The notes under the pieces: model-generated
What the model saw: only the letters and a program-made list of their open reading frames with translations
Database searches by the model: none
What the model was told of the DNA's origin: nothing
Part shown: positions 52,201 to 60,200 of the stretch, one piece after another
Layout: every line of letters starts with the position of its first letter
Position numbering within the stretch: position 1 is the stretch's first letter
Position numbers and translations under genes: made by a program
From: Lingula anatina
Taxonomy: Eukaryota; Brachiopoda; Lingulata; Lingulida; Lingulidae
Direction of reading: 5' to 3'
DNA: 64,000 nucleotides
Assembly: GCF_001039355.2 (NCBI RefSeq)
Contig: NW_019776091.1
Coordinates: 675,993-739,992, forward strand

Positions 52201-52426
52201 ACTACTGCAAATAAAAATCCTCCTTCTGCAGAGAACTGTTCGACAGTGACCAGAATGGAAAATTCTGCAAAAAGAACTTTAGGTAGATATGATAACACTG
52301 GTTTCTGAATGTCTGCATTATGCTTGATCTGGAAAGCTGGATAGCCATCAAATCCACTAATGAATGTTACATGGGGTGTTAATGGCCTCACATCAATTGC
52401 TTGTAGTAAGTCTGACTCCCTAGGTT
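13932..52426 (-). CDS. COL18A1: Collagen XV/XVIII-type (multiplexin) alpha chain with endostatin
   Basis: This is a secreted basement-membrane collagen and probable heparan/chondroitin sulfate proteoglycan core. Reading right to left, 31 coding exons join in phase: TSPN/laminin-G-like domain (51876-52426); linkers (48841-48906, 47957-48037, 46831-46954); interrupted triple helix (46236-46490 down to 18739-18927); trimerization domain (16044-16172); hinge (15550-15588, 15242-15307); endostatin (14783-14977, 14380-14489, 13932-14145). The stop codon is complementary to 13932-13934. The total is about 1,479 residues, close to vertebrate types XV and XVIII. The domain order TSPN, interrupted Gly-X-Y, NC1 with endostatin is diagnostic of this family. 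Types XV and XVIII are vertebrate paralogues, so this gene is best called XV/XVIII-like and the symbol marks family only. The signal-peptide exon is missing and is expected upstream, beyond or near the right edge. A probable extra exon is at 56542-56580. Confidence 0.95.
14183..14224. repeat. (TTA)n microsatellite
   Basis: About fourteen TTA units in the last collagen intron. Similar triplet runs occur at 17966-18006, 40663-40690 and 46186-46222. Confidence 0.95.
15242..15588 (-). CDS. NC1 hinge exons (two), proline/threonine-rich
   Basis: Exons 15550-15588 (13 codons, [13 protein letters not shown]) and 15242-15307 (22 codons, [14 protein letters not shown] then TEVVLGPR). They link the trimerization domain to endostatin. 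Together they give only 35 residues, shorter than the vertebrate type XVIII hinge as I know it. The Thr/Ser/Pro content would allow O-glycosylation. Both exons are in phase 0, so skipping either would keep the frame. The protease-sensitive character is inferred from the family. Confidence 0.9.
16044..16172 (-). CDS. NC1 trimerization (association) domain exon
   Basis: A 43-codon exon bounded by TTTCTAG and GTAAGC. Its sequence includes [36 protein letters not shown] and GWQAVN, matching the short trimerization domain of types XV and XVIII (the L(I/V)YV...ELYVRV...GF/W pattern). This domain starts non-covalent association of the three chains before the triple helix zips up. It is phase 0 on both sides. 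Confidence 0.93.
16173..18738 (-). other. Collagen intron before the trimerization exon
   Basis: A 2.6-kb intron, AT-rich, with a (TAA)n run at about 17966-18006 and a short (TA)n run at about 17812. I see no Gly-X-Y coding potential or other gene in it. Confidence 0.7.
18739..19545 (-). CDS. Collagenous exons nearest NC1 (two)
   Basis: Exon 19426-19545 (40 codons) begins [16 protein letters not shown], passes through a non-helical interruption ([14 protein letters not shown]) and resumes GPEGPPGER. Exon 18739-18927 (63 codons) is dense in GPPGPPG and ends with the interruption [17 protein letters not shown], which leads into NC1. Both exons start and end in phase 0 with canonical splice sites. 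Confidence 0.95.
19757..19899. repeat. (GT)n microsatellite with an 11-base N gap
   Basis: Uninterrupted GT dinucleotides with N at 19796-19806. The true length is unknown because the assembly broke here. It lies in a collagen intron, and open frames reading CVCV or HTHT are artefacts. Confidence 0.97.
20025..23444 (-). CDS. Collagenous exons, middle block (seven)
   Basis: Exons 23292-23444, 23085-23222, 22821-22913, 21135-21272, 20602-20718, 20334-20424 and 20025-20131. All carry Gly-X-Y repeats with short interruptions. The 23292-23444 and 23085-23222 exons share a layout: G(L/I)[13 protein letters not shown], then a non-helical tail with (N)xIDPxVI. Exon 21135-21272 has an interruption with two cysteines, [10 protein letters not shown]. 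The glycine codon is split between 20334-20424 and 20025-20131 (G|GT). The donor at 23084 follows a hydrophobic tail (DLVPI). Confidence 0.95.
21782..21991. mobile_element. Decayed fold-back (MITE-like) element in intron
   Basis: The left half (CTAGTTTGATTGATCTAACTC and on) is an imperfect reverse complement of the right half, which ends GATCCAGCTAG. Matched landmarks include CTAACTCTGCAGG against CCTGCAGAGTTAC, and GTCTGGCACG...CTTGAG against CTTGAG...CATGCCAGAC. The middle is short. Length is about 210 bases, with no coding potential. Confidence 0.55.
23760..23807. repeat. (TG)n plus G-run
   Basis: About 17 TG units followed directly by about 14 G, inside a collagen intron. Confidence 0.95.
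25055..27372 (-). CDS. Collagenous exons, second block (five)
   Basis: Exons 27199-27372 (58 codons), 26865-26981 (39), 26153-26293 (47), 25629-25772 (48) and 25055-25180 (42). The first opens with the Ser-Gly/acidic segment [14 protein letters not shown], a likely glycosaminoglycan site, followed by a long charged helix ([12 protein letters not shown]). Another Ser-Gly site is [11 protein letters not shown] in 26153-26293. Exon 25055-25180 ends in the basic non-helical tail [14 protein letters not shown]. Its donor (AAG|GTTCAT) is weak, so that 3' boundary is the least certain in the gene. Confidence 0.92.
26310..26725 (+). other. CpG-rich insertion with short ORF inside a collagen intron
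   Basis: The base composition changes sharply here: CGGTCACGTGAC (E-box/CLEAR-like, 26335-26346) with an adjacent ETS-like ACTTCCG, then several CpGs. A 78-codon ORF (26408-26644) follows, containing [18 protein letters not shown], then AATAAA at about 26713. The order of promoter-like sequence, ORF and polyadenylation signal without introns could be a retroposed copy, a nested small gene, or part of a transposon. I do not recognise the protein. Confidence 0.35.
27373..31257 (-). other. 3.9-kb collagen intron
   Basis: No collagen exon is missing here by phase. Around 28.0-28.7 kb the composition is less AT-rich, with more CpG (for example ATGGCGCGAAAT and CAGGCGCCGTTA), which suggests an inserted repeat I cannot name. 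A 76-codon plus-strand ORF at 29456-29686 ends in a very basic tail ([12 protein letters not shown]) but shows no recognisable family. Confidence 0.4.
31258..36998 (-). CDS. Collagenous exons, third block (three)
   Basis: Exons 36904-36998 (starts with the last two bases of a glycine codon), 32122-32184 (21 codons, [13 protein letters not shown] then PRGLKGDR) and 31258-31392 (45 codons, [19 protein letters not shown] onward). They are separated by 4.7-kb and 0.7-kb introns. The first has the interruption [12 protein letters not shown]. All join in phase to each other and to the flanking blocks. Confidence 0.94.
32203..32587. repeat. 24-bp minisatellite
   Basis: About sixteen tandem units of the type CAGGCAGTCATGACACACAT plus four bases. 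They degenerate toward the right end. Because the unit length is a multiple of three, open frames run through it on both strands; these are artefacts. Confidence 0.92.
32588..36903 (-). other. Collagen intron (remainder)
   Basis: AT-rich intronic sequence containing the 27-bp minisatellite. I see no further gene. Confidence 0.6.
34165..34490. repeat. 27-bp minisatellite
   Basis: About twelve units resembling GGTGGTGGGACAGGGGCAGC plus seven bases, with the best units at 34258-34400. Minus-strand translation gives Pro/Thr/His-rich repeats that could be mistaken for protein. A C-run and (CA)n follow at about 34550-34580. Confidence 0.9.
38213..38475. mobile_element. Palindromic MITE with TA target duplication
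   Basis: Nearly the whole element is one inverted repeat. The left end AAGGCTTCGTTCACATGCAA is matched exactly by the right end in reverse complement, and arms of about 120 bases match with few differences. The outer TA on each side (38213-38214, 38474-38475) fits a TA target duplication. The arms include GATCACGGTCTGTGCCCT and CCGCCGCGTAATTACTGGCA. The high arm identity suggests recent insertion or a hairpin origin. There is no coding sequence. Confidence 0.88.
44271..44410. repeat. Local direct duplication in intron
   Basis: ACTAGTGCCACCTATTGACA begins units at 44271 and 44359 (88 bases apart). Each continues through GGCACCCAG, GTAGAGCACAC and TGGGTGAAGT, with small differences. Confidence 0.85.
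44856..46490 (-). CDS. First collagenous exons after the N-terminal linker (four)
   Basis: Exons 46236-46490 (255 nt), 45872-46014, 45441-45584 and 44856-45036. The triple helix starts in 46236-46490 ([15 protein letters not shown]) and is followed by a long non-helical segment ([24 protein letters not shown]). Exon 45441-45584 contains [11 protein letters not shown] and a LLNSGEGV interruption. Exon 44856-45036 has the acidic IEGSGDNEG segment, which resembles the MEGSG glycosaminoglycan sites of human type XVIII. Splice phases (+1/2) match at each join. Confidence 0.94.
46831..48906 (-). CDS. Linker exons between TSPN and the triple helix (three)
   Basis: Exon 48841-48906 (22 codons, [19 protein letters not shown]) completes the TSPN domain and supplies its second cysteine. 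Exon 47957-48037 (27 codons) carries [14 protein letters not shown], a Ser-Gly-acidic context suited to glycosaminoglycan attachment. Exon 46831-46954 encodes a non-helical Ser/Thr- and Pro-rich stretch ([15 protein letters not shown]) and ends with a split glycine codon. Similar acidic linkers precede the helix in types XV and XVIII. Confidence 0.9.
48907..51875 (-). other. Collagen intron after the TSPN exon
   Basis: A 3.0-kb AT-rich intron with no recognisable gene or conserved element. The plus-strand ORFs near 50.1-50.9 kb show no family features. Confidence 0.6.
51876..52426 (-). CDS. TSPN / laminin-G-like domain exon of the collagen
   Basis: One 551-nt exon encoding most of the thrombospondin N-terminal-like domain found at the N-terminus of multiplexin collagens. 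Motifs are [63 protein letters not shown] and LYLDCEEYE, then GGHFQ before the donor GTAGGC. The DGHQ(D/N)I.LLYTE and YLDCEEY patterns match collagen XV/XVIII closely. There is one N-glycosylation sequon (NIT). The exon starts with two bases completing a split codon, so an upstream exon ending in G must exist. Confidence 0.95.
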
Positions 52427-55400
52427 CTGAAACAAAGAAAGTATAAGTATACATAACATGTTTCAGCAATTACATGTGATCTTTTCTGATAAAAATGGTC
52501 AAAATCAATTATTTCAATATACATATTTCAAGAAATTCATAAATAGATGCCATGAAAAAAAATTAAAATCTTTTGAGAAATGTTGATAATTAGAAGAACA
52601 CATCAACTATTAACCATAACTCAATATGTTTAGCTCAAACTAAAAATACATTAATCAGCAAAGCTTCAAATGATGTTTGTGGGTTTTCTTATGTCAACTG
52701 GTAATAAAAAAGCACTGCCTAATTATCTCTAATGGCAGCCTTCGTGTCATGTGTCATAAAGTTTTTCAATAGACAATTCTGAACATTTAATGACCATGAA
52801 AATCTTTGCCACTGTGGCTAAGTGTAGCACTACCATGAGCCAACTGACATTAATAGGGGCTCTTTGAAGTCCCTCATTTGAAGTATGTTTCAAGCAGGCA
52901 ACTTCTCTGAAGCAGGTTACTATGAAGGCAAAAGACACAATTGCCTATGCCAGCAGTGGACCTGATACAGAGCAAAACATTTGTTCAGAATTAGAACCAC
53001 TTCCGAATTTTTTGGTTGACCTGACTTGTTTTTCTTCCCCATATCTGATTATAGAATCTGAAGAACAACTCCATCAGACATTTCAAATTGGTTAAATTTG
53101 ATGATTGCTATCTTAAGTGTAAGTTTAAGTGAAACTGAAGTCAGCATACATTAGCATGCACAACACTGAGAGTGTTAGTCAGACAGAAGAGTCCTTATAA
53201 AAACACTAATTACGAAAGTAAAAAACAAATGTTTTCTTTTTTTACATTTGAACAACAGGTGCTGGCTTCTTAACACTGAAATCTTAATCTCCCCAAAGAC
53301 CAAAAGGTATTTGCTGGACCAAACTGTATATTATTTCGAACTGCAGACTGTCTAATATGGAGTTGATTGAAATGTTGAGTTTTTTTCACACATTAATTGC
53401 ACAGCAACTGGAATGAAGCTGGTCCTTGTTTATTTCTCTCACAGCTGGTCAGCTTAATAGCCAACAGCTATCAACTGAATCAAGTAAATATTCTTCAGGT
53501 CTAGAAGTTCTAGACCATGGATTCTTTGAGTTTTCTACAGGATTAAGAAGGTAATCATTTCTATACATTCTTACCCTTGAGATCCCCCCTCATAGATATG
53601 TCTACATTATGTGTACAAAACAGATTGCATACCAAAGTCCAAGGCTAAAGTTGTCAGACAATATCTTTCATGAACAAGCACAATGCCGTCAATTTCACAC
53701 AATTTGTTGACACCACACTAAAGACATATTTGAAAAATTTAAAGTTCATCTAAATAACGTACTCCCTCGTGCATTAGAAACTCATCAAATATGATCAGTC
53801 TGCACAAAAAATGTCCCTTGAGTTCAGAGGATTTCTGTAATGATTCATGTCACTTTGTCTTTGTATACACTAAATATCCTTCAAAGTTAAGAGGTTGGCT
53901 CTGATTATTTAAGCCATCTTAGTGCTAAAAGAAGGATTAATATGACTCAAGTCATTCTGTGAAAAGATTCCTTGGAGTAAAAGAAATATAATACTGATCC
54001 CATTCATTTTGTGTACATGTTCCTCAGAGTTAAAAGCATGACTGTGGTGAAGTCCCACTTAAAGCCGAAAGAGCAGGTGCTCTGCACACCTGACAGTCAG
54101 GACATACTATCCAGATGACCAGATGGTCAGTAACCGTCCACACAAACCTGGTGAGGTATGATATGCTGACGGGCATTCATTTTGGGATAGGTAACTTAAC
54201 TCAGTGGTGGACTTGGAGAGCAGATGTTATGTTATAATGGGTCACAGGCAATCCTAATATAAGATTTTGTTTCTTATTTAGTAAAAGAGTGAATCCATTA
54301 ATTTGCACTGTTCAGGATACATTTTCCTGTCTTGATTCAGGTTTCACTCACTGCTGTCAATTTATTCAATTATTGTCATTGTAAAATTGCTTTCAAAGCA
54401 GTTGTTTGTTTATTTTTATGACAGACTTGATGTGACTACCTGGGCTGAGCAAACCATCCTTTCATTTCTAAACACAACTTGTGTCTCACTCAGCCAAGGG
54501 TAAACATTTTGTTGTTAAGAAGATACAAATTAACCACCATTACTTACATTCCAAATCAATTTCTCAGTTACAAAAACATTTTGAAAGACATTTCCAAAAC
54601 AAGATGGTCAAATCTAACCTCCCACATTGAACCCAGCATCTTCATGATAAAATGTCCAGGTTAGACATTAAATGTTAAAAAATAGCAACAAATATAAATT
54701 GTTTATCATACATGCTTTCACTCATGAAATAGCTGGCATTCTATAATCTATGGGAGCACAGTAACAGAGCCTGTTAGTTTATAATAAATCTATAATGTAA
54801 AAGCACAGATGCACAGATGAGGATTCTCCTGGGCTAACACACATTACTTTTCCTGAGCATCTGTGAATGTGGATTCAGACCACCAGCAGAAGACCTCTGA
54901 AACATAATTCCCTTCACATGGGTCAACAACTCCACTGATAACTGACAATGTCTCTTCCTGTTTCCCAATACAGGATCACATGGCAAGAAAAAATGCTAAA
55001 GAAAAAAATTCAAATGCCCATGCCCAGTTTGTTTAACAGAGACATAACTAAGTATCCATTACCTCTCTTGCCTAAAGCAATACTACAGAAAACTGAATAG
55101 TTTCAAAGATGGTCATTATAGCATTTAATTGAAAAGCTTGATTTCTTTGAGTAACTATGGCTGACTGCATAGCTGGCTTCCTGCAGTAAAATACTGCATA
55201 TCTGTTATCACTACTTTCTAATATTTCTTCCATAAAAAATGCATTGAAAAGAAAAATATTTACTATTTATGTTTCTACTACAAAAGACCAGACTTGCAGT
55301 AGACCTTGGCTGAAGAAAACATGTTATACATAGCAGATTGAAAAAAAGACATGACTTCTCCTTTAACACCTCGGTAACAAAGGATATCCACTGGACTCAA

Positions 55401-56541
55401 TCAGAAGGGTAAATGCAGAGGTGTGCCTGACATGTTTTTACAAATCAAACAATCATGTGGGTGCCTCTTAAAACACGCTGCCGGCAATTGAACCGACCAC
55501 TCACCTCAGCTTAACCACAATACAAAACCTGGATCACAATTCTAAGTGAGAACATCCGATCACCTTAGATCACCTCTATTACTGTACCTGGGTGTCTTTT
55601 ACATGTATGTAAAAGGTCTTGCACAAATATACCAGTATTCAAACTAGCATCTTCAACATGACATGGAACTAATAAATATCTGAATCTCCAGGATAAGCTT
55701 GAGATGAATGTGTATTCTTAACAGAATTCTCACTGCACAACCAAGGCAGGTGACTTTTTTTTCTGGATTTTTAAGTATTCTAACTATATATGACTAATAT
55801 TGTATATTTTGATGCATCATGTGCTGAGGAAAATGAATTTTATCTGCTTTCTTCTACGTCCTACAAGTACAGATCTGGGGAAATATACCAACTATGTCAT
55901 AGGTTTCTGCCCTGGAAGCTAGTCAGATAGGTTTTTTTCATCCTTTCATGTGCAAGCTATAGGGCATAATTATAAGAAACATACAACCTTCAGTAGTAGC
56001 TGGAATGAAAAACTTTTTTAGCGCCAGCAACATGCTGTTATTATGAGATATACTTTACACTGCAGTCGTCATGTTCACAGTGGATGTCAGGGAAGTGACA
56101 TTACAGAAAGTCTGCCCACCATTCCAACCACATCATATACCGGTACACACAATGCCTGAATGCCCCTCAGCAAAGTGCCGCCTTCACTAACATCCCTTCA
56201 TTCTGATCAAAATGAAGTGCTAACATCAAACTATAATCTTTACCTACAACAAGTTTATTCACCTCAAAATCAGTATACCTGTGATTTTCTTAAAATGATC
56301 CATCAATGTCTAAATTATAGATTCCAGTAGAGCAAACATTTTCAATAAAACATGATCTGACTTTTTAAACTGATCCAAAAATGTCAAAAAGAAATGCATC
56401 ACTAAGTCTCAAATTGAAATGACTGAAGAAAAGTCAAAGAAAGAAACATTTCCAACGCTGTGAGGCCTGTAATAAAATGCAATGTGATGATTCTTAGCTT
56501 CCAATAAAAGGCAACAGGATCCAGCACAAGGCTCTACTTAC
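52427..56541 (-). other. Intron upstream of the TSPN exon
   Basis: 4.1 kb of AT-rich sequence with no supportable gene. Short ORFs lack homology and splice context. Confidence 0.5.
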
Positions 56542-56580
56542 CACCTGTGGGGAAACCAACATCAGACTTTGTTTCTTCAA
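56542..56580 (-). CDS. Probable upstream collagen exon before TSPN
   Basis: A short open segment with a strong donor (GGTG|GTAAGT) reads EETKSDVGFPTG. It leaves a single G that fuses in phase with the AA opening the TSPN exon to make Glu. Two acceptors are possible: ATCAG at 56581-56583 (39-nt exon) or GGCTAG at 56595-56596 (53-nt exon, extending to 56594 and adding FGLSV). The acidic composition suits the region ahead of the TSPN domain. No homology supports it directly, so it remains a prediction. Confidence 0.45.
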
Positions 56581-57120
56581 CTGATAAACCGAACCTAGCC
56601 AAACCCAATGTTTTTACTAGAAAAGCTGTTACATTTATTTTATAAACAAATACTAATAGCCATAATACTCAGTACATATGATTCTTCATAATTTTCTTTT
56701 TAAGGTACTGAGACACAAACACAAGAAGGTATCACCCTGCTGGAATCAGTCCTCAAAGTCAACCTGCACCGCCAATCAAGTTAAATGAATACTGTTGCTG
56801 TATAAGAATAGTAGTCACATTGGGGGAAAAGATTATGAATAAATCAGGATGGGTGGAAAGGTTGAAGCAATTTGACCTGTACCCTCAAATTTTTTTATTG
56901 TATCTTCTTAGTAAAATGGAATGTACTAGATGGCACTGGCTTTTTTATACCACTTTACAGGTAATCTGACAAATGTAGGAATGTGGAGCAAGACATGCTA
57001 TGCATTTCCTTGACGAAAAGATATATGGGAATACCTGCAAGGTCTTTTGCTATTTCTTTGCAAATATCCAAAACAAGAAAATATTTACCATACAAAATTT
57101 TTACAAAAATGTCATAAGTA

Positions 57121-57288
57121 CAGGCCCGTAGCCAGCAATTTCAAAAGGGGGGTTCTTTTTCTGAAAAATTGGACCTTTTCCCATAAAAACTGCATGTACC
57201 TAGATCAAATTTTACCCAGAGTGGACCTTTTCCCAGCAAAAGGGGCGGTTCTTTCGAACCCCCCGAACCCCCCCTAGCTACGGGTCTG
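57121..57288. mobile_element. MITE-like element with TAAGTA target duplication
   Basis: Begins CAGGCCCGTAGCCAG and ends CTAGCTACGGGTCTG, which are imperfect terminal inverted repeats. TAAGTA is repeated directly on both sides (57115-57120 and 57289-57294). The inside has GGGGGGTTCTTTTTCTG and a GGACCTTTTCCCA motif twice. It is a 168-base non-autonomous element; the ORF crossing it is not a gene. Confidence 0.82.
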
Positions 57289-57294
57289 TAAGTA

Positions 57295-60200
57295 TTAACA
57301 CAATATTTCTAGAAATATACCACTAAGCCTTACACGTTATACTGAAAACATATGAAAGCCTAAAGGTATTGGGATATAATATTTAAATGTTTCAAAGATA
57401 AAACCCTATTAACATAAAGGTTTGAGTTTTAATTCTATACAAAATATTCTTTGGGAAGAATTCTGAACATGTGCATCATTCAATGAGTTAATGCCTTAAA
57501 AATGTATCTTTTGTAACCTCTGAATCTTTAGATTTAAAATGTGCAGTTTCGAACATGCAACAATATAAATAAGGGTTTCATGACTGATTAAACAAACAAT
57601 TTCACACCCAGTTTAAGTCTAATGACAAAGCAGCACTGCTCAATACAGTGAATCAATCTCTGCACTGCTGAAATTAACAGATTTTGATGGGGAGGGCAAT
57701 AGCTAAGTTCTCACATCTGTTAGCAGGTCATCAACTGTAAAACTGTGTAATATTACATGACAGTATTCTTGTCATGCTTCTCTCCACATCATTTCACACT
57801 AAACCAGCCCCAGACAGACACAGTCAGCCCCTTGCTAGTCATCTGAGTAATCAACTATGCTCAGAACATCCTCCCAAAGAGAGGCAAACTTTGTTATCTC
57901 AATGCCACTAAAAAAAAACAGGTGCTTGACTAATACAGGGACACAGTATGCTGGTGGGGATCAACTGAGACACAATAGAGCATTCACTGAGCACTGAGTT
58001 CCTCACCCAGTGTAACATGGTAGTCTGTTTTATGCTACTGTGCTGGGAATGTGTTGTATCTGTTTGTTATCAGCACCAGCTGAGAAAAGTGGTTCCAAGT
58101 TTGCTCTACCTAATGGGGTTACAACAATATATCCAGTAGTACAAAAAACATCCAGCTCCATCCAATCTGTTGCAAAAAAGGGGAAAATGTACATTTTTTT
58201 CTTTTCTTTTTATTAGACAATCAGATGTTCAAAGAAATCTAATGTTAAAATGTTCTGATGCCTACAATTGCTTGAACACTGTACAAAAATACTGAGATTG
58301 TAGATGGGCAATAAACATTTTAACAGATAAGTAACAATTTTCAGGCCTCTAAAATCTAACCCTAGTAAATGTCAAATCTAATAAACATACAAACAAAAAT
58401 ACCAAGATAAGAAATTGTCTTTTATATATATTTAGAAAAAATGTTAATATTCTTAAGCATGCAGCCAGGCATGACCCTAACACTAATGTCTTCAGGAATA
58501 ACCATTTTTAAAAAGTTGGGATTTGCTTTGCTCAGAAAAGTATTAATGTTCTTCTTTAACAGTGGGTAAATGAAGTAAGAAAATATTGGCCTTGATGGAG
58601 AAGGATATTTTTTATAAGTCAAGTTGTATACATTATAAACTGAGCAGCCCTGGAAAGAAGGTGATTATTGTAAAGGACTTCTGAGTATATTCTTGTTAGC
58701 CTGGCTAAATCATCATTTAACAGCTGAAGTCTGAGCAATGACAAAGCAACAGACAGCAAACACATCTGCAAACCATGCTATTGTACTCTGTCTATAAACA
58801 AAGGAGAGCACATGGGAAGCATACAATCAATCATTACCTAAAAAACCACCAGAGCTTAAAATTAAGAAATTCTCCAGAATTCTCACGACCTTCCTCCATA
58901 ATCTTTGACAAAAACGGAGCCATTTCCATCCACAGCTTTGTCTTTGTTTACTGTATTTCATATTCTGGACATTTTTTTCCTGGGCATCATTACTGTATGT
59001 TAGCTCTGATTGATTTCATCCTCTAGATCTATTTTGCAGACCACTACACTAAAAGGGTCCCGAGAGTGCATGTGGCTTTCTCATAGAGCGGGATATGTTA
59101 GGCAGTTTGTAATAACATTTTTGCTCCCTTCCTGACCACCTATAAATCTACTACTACAGTTAACACATGTTATGCCATCTTATGGGCACTTTGATACCCA
59201 GTAAAATGAAGAAATAACACATTAAGAAATTATTTATATCTTTGTGTTAGTAAACTCTCATTCTCCAGAGGAAAAAAAAACCTGATGGAAATTAATGTCC
59301 TATATCAATCATGCCACCAGTAGTTAAAGTGAAGAGAAAAATTGATCAAAGACTGCAAGATTATATCGACACATGAGAAGGCTCCATGTCACAACTCAAT
59401 GTGATGGCCTTATATCAGGTGATTTAACTTTGTACACGAATACTCCTGGTCAAAAGCAAGCCCAATGGATATAATCGCTGGTAATAAGTCAATCACACAA
59501 AGGGACACTGACTAGGAACTTGTACTGGTGTGGTGGTGCAATTTAAGGACATTGGCTTATACACTGCGTTCTCTAGAATAAAATTTGCAACCACATAACA
59601 GGCATATTCAAGCCAAATCAAAATGCTAAAATATATCAAAGATAAAATTGGCTGAAATACTGTAACATATTTTACACTTCCCCAGCCAAATTAGACTATG
59701 TTTAGCATTTGGCCTAAAGCTACTAAACAGGGTGAACCCAAATAGAAATAATCATCTAGCTGATAGTCTTTCGAAGTTTATTCAGAACCAGTAACAAAAG
59801 TCTCTTTTAAGAAAAATTCTGCTCATCTTTAAGAACCACAAATGTCTGATGTTTGTATCTGTCACTGCACAATAAAAAGTATCCCAAAAATAGTTTATTG
59901 CAGACATTTCAAGTTTAATACTCATTAGCTGAGAGGAAGATTAAGGAGGCTGTCAAGAGGATGGGACATGTTAGTCACAGTAGCAAGCCTCCGCCCTTAA
60001 CCCAGTTGGCCTGGATGATGAGGCCAAAAAGGTGTAAGCAAACCCAATTATAACATATGAAAATAAAGTATACAGACTTAATGGTAGTCTGCTTTAGAAA
60101 GGTTGAAAGTATCAGCAGGGTCCGGGAGATCACATGCCCCCGATATATACACATGCTTTGCACCTTAGAAGTACCTTACGTGACATTCCAGTGCACTGCT

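Noticed and set aside
57047..57277. 76-codon plus-strand ORF
   Set aside because: It runs through a MITE with defined ends and target duplication.
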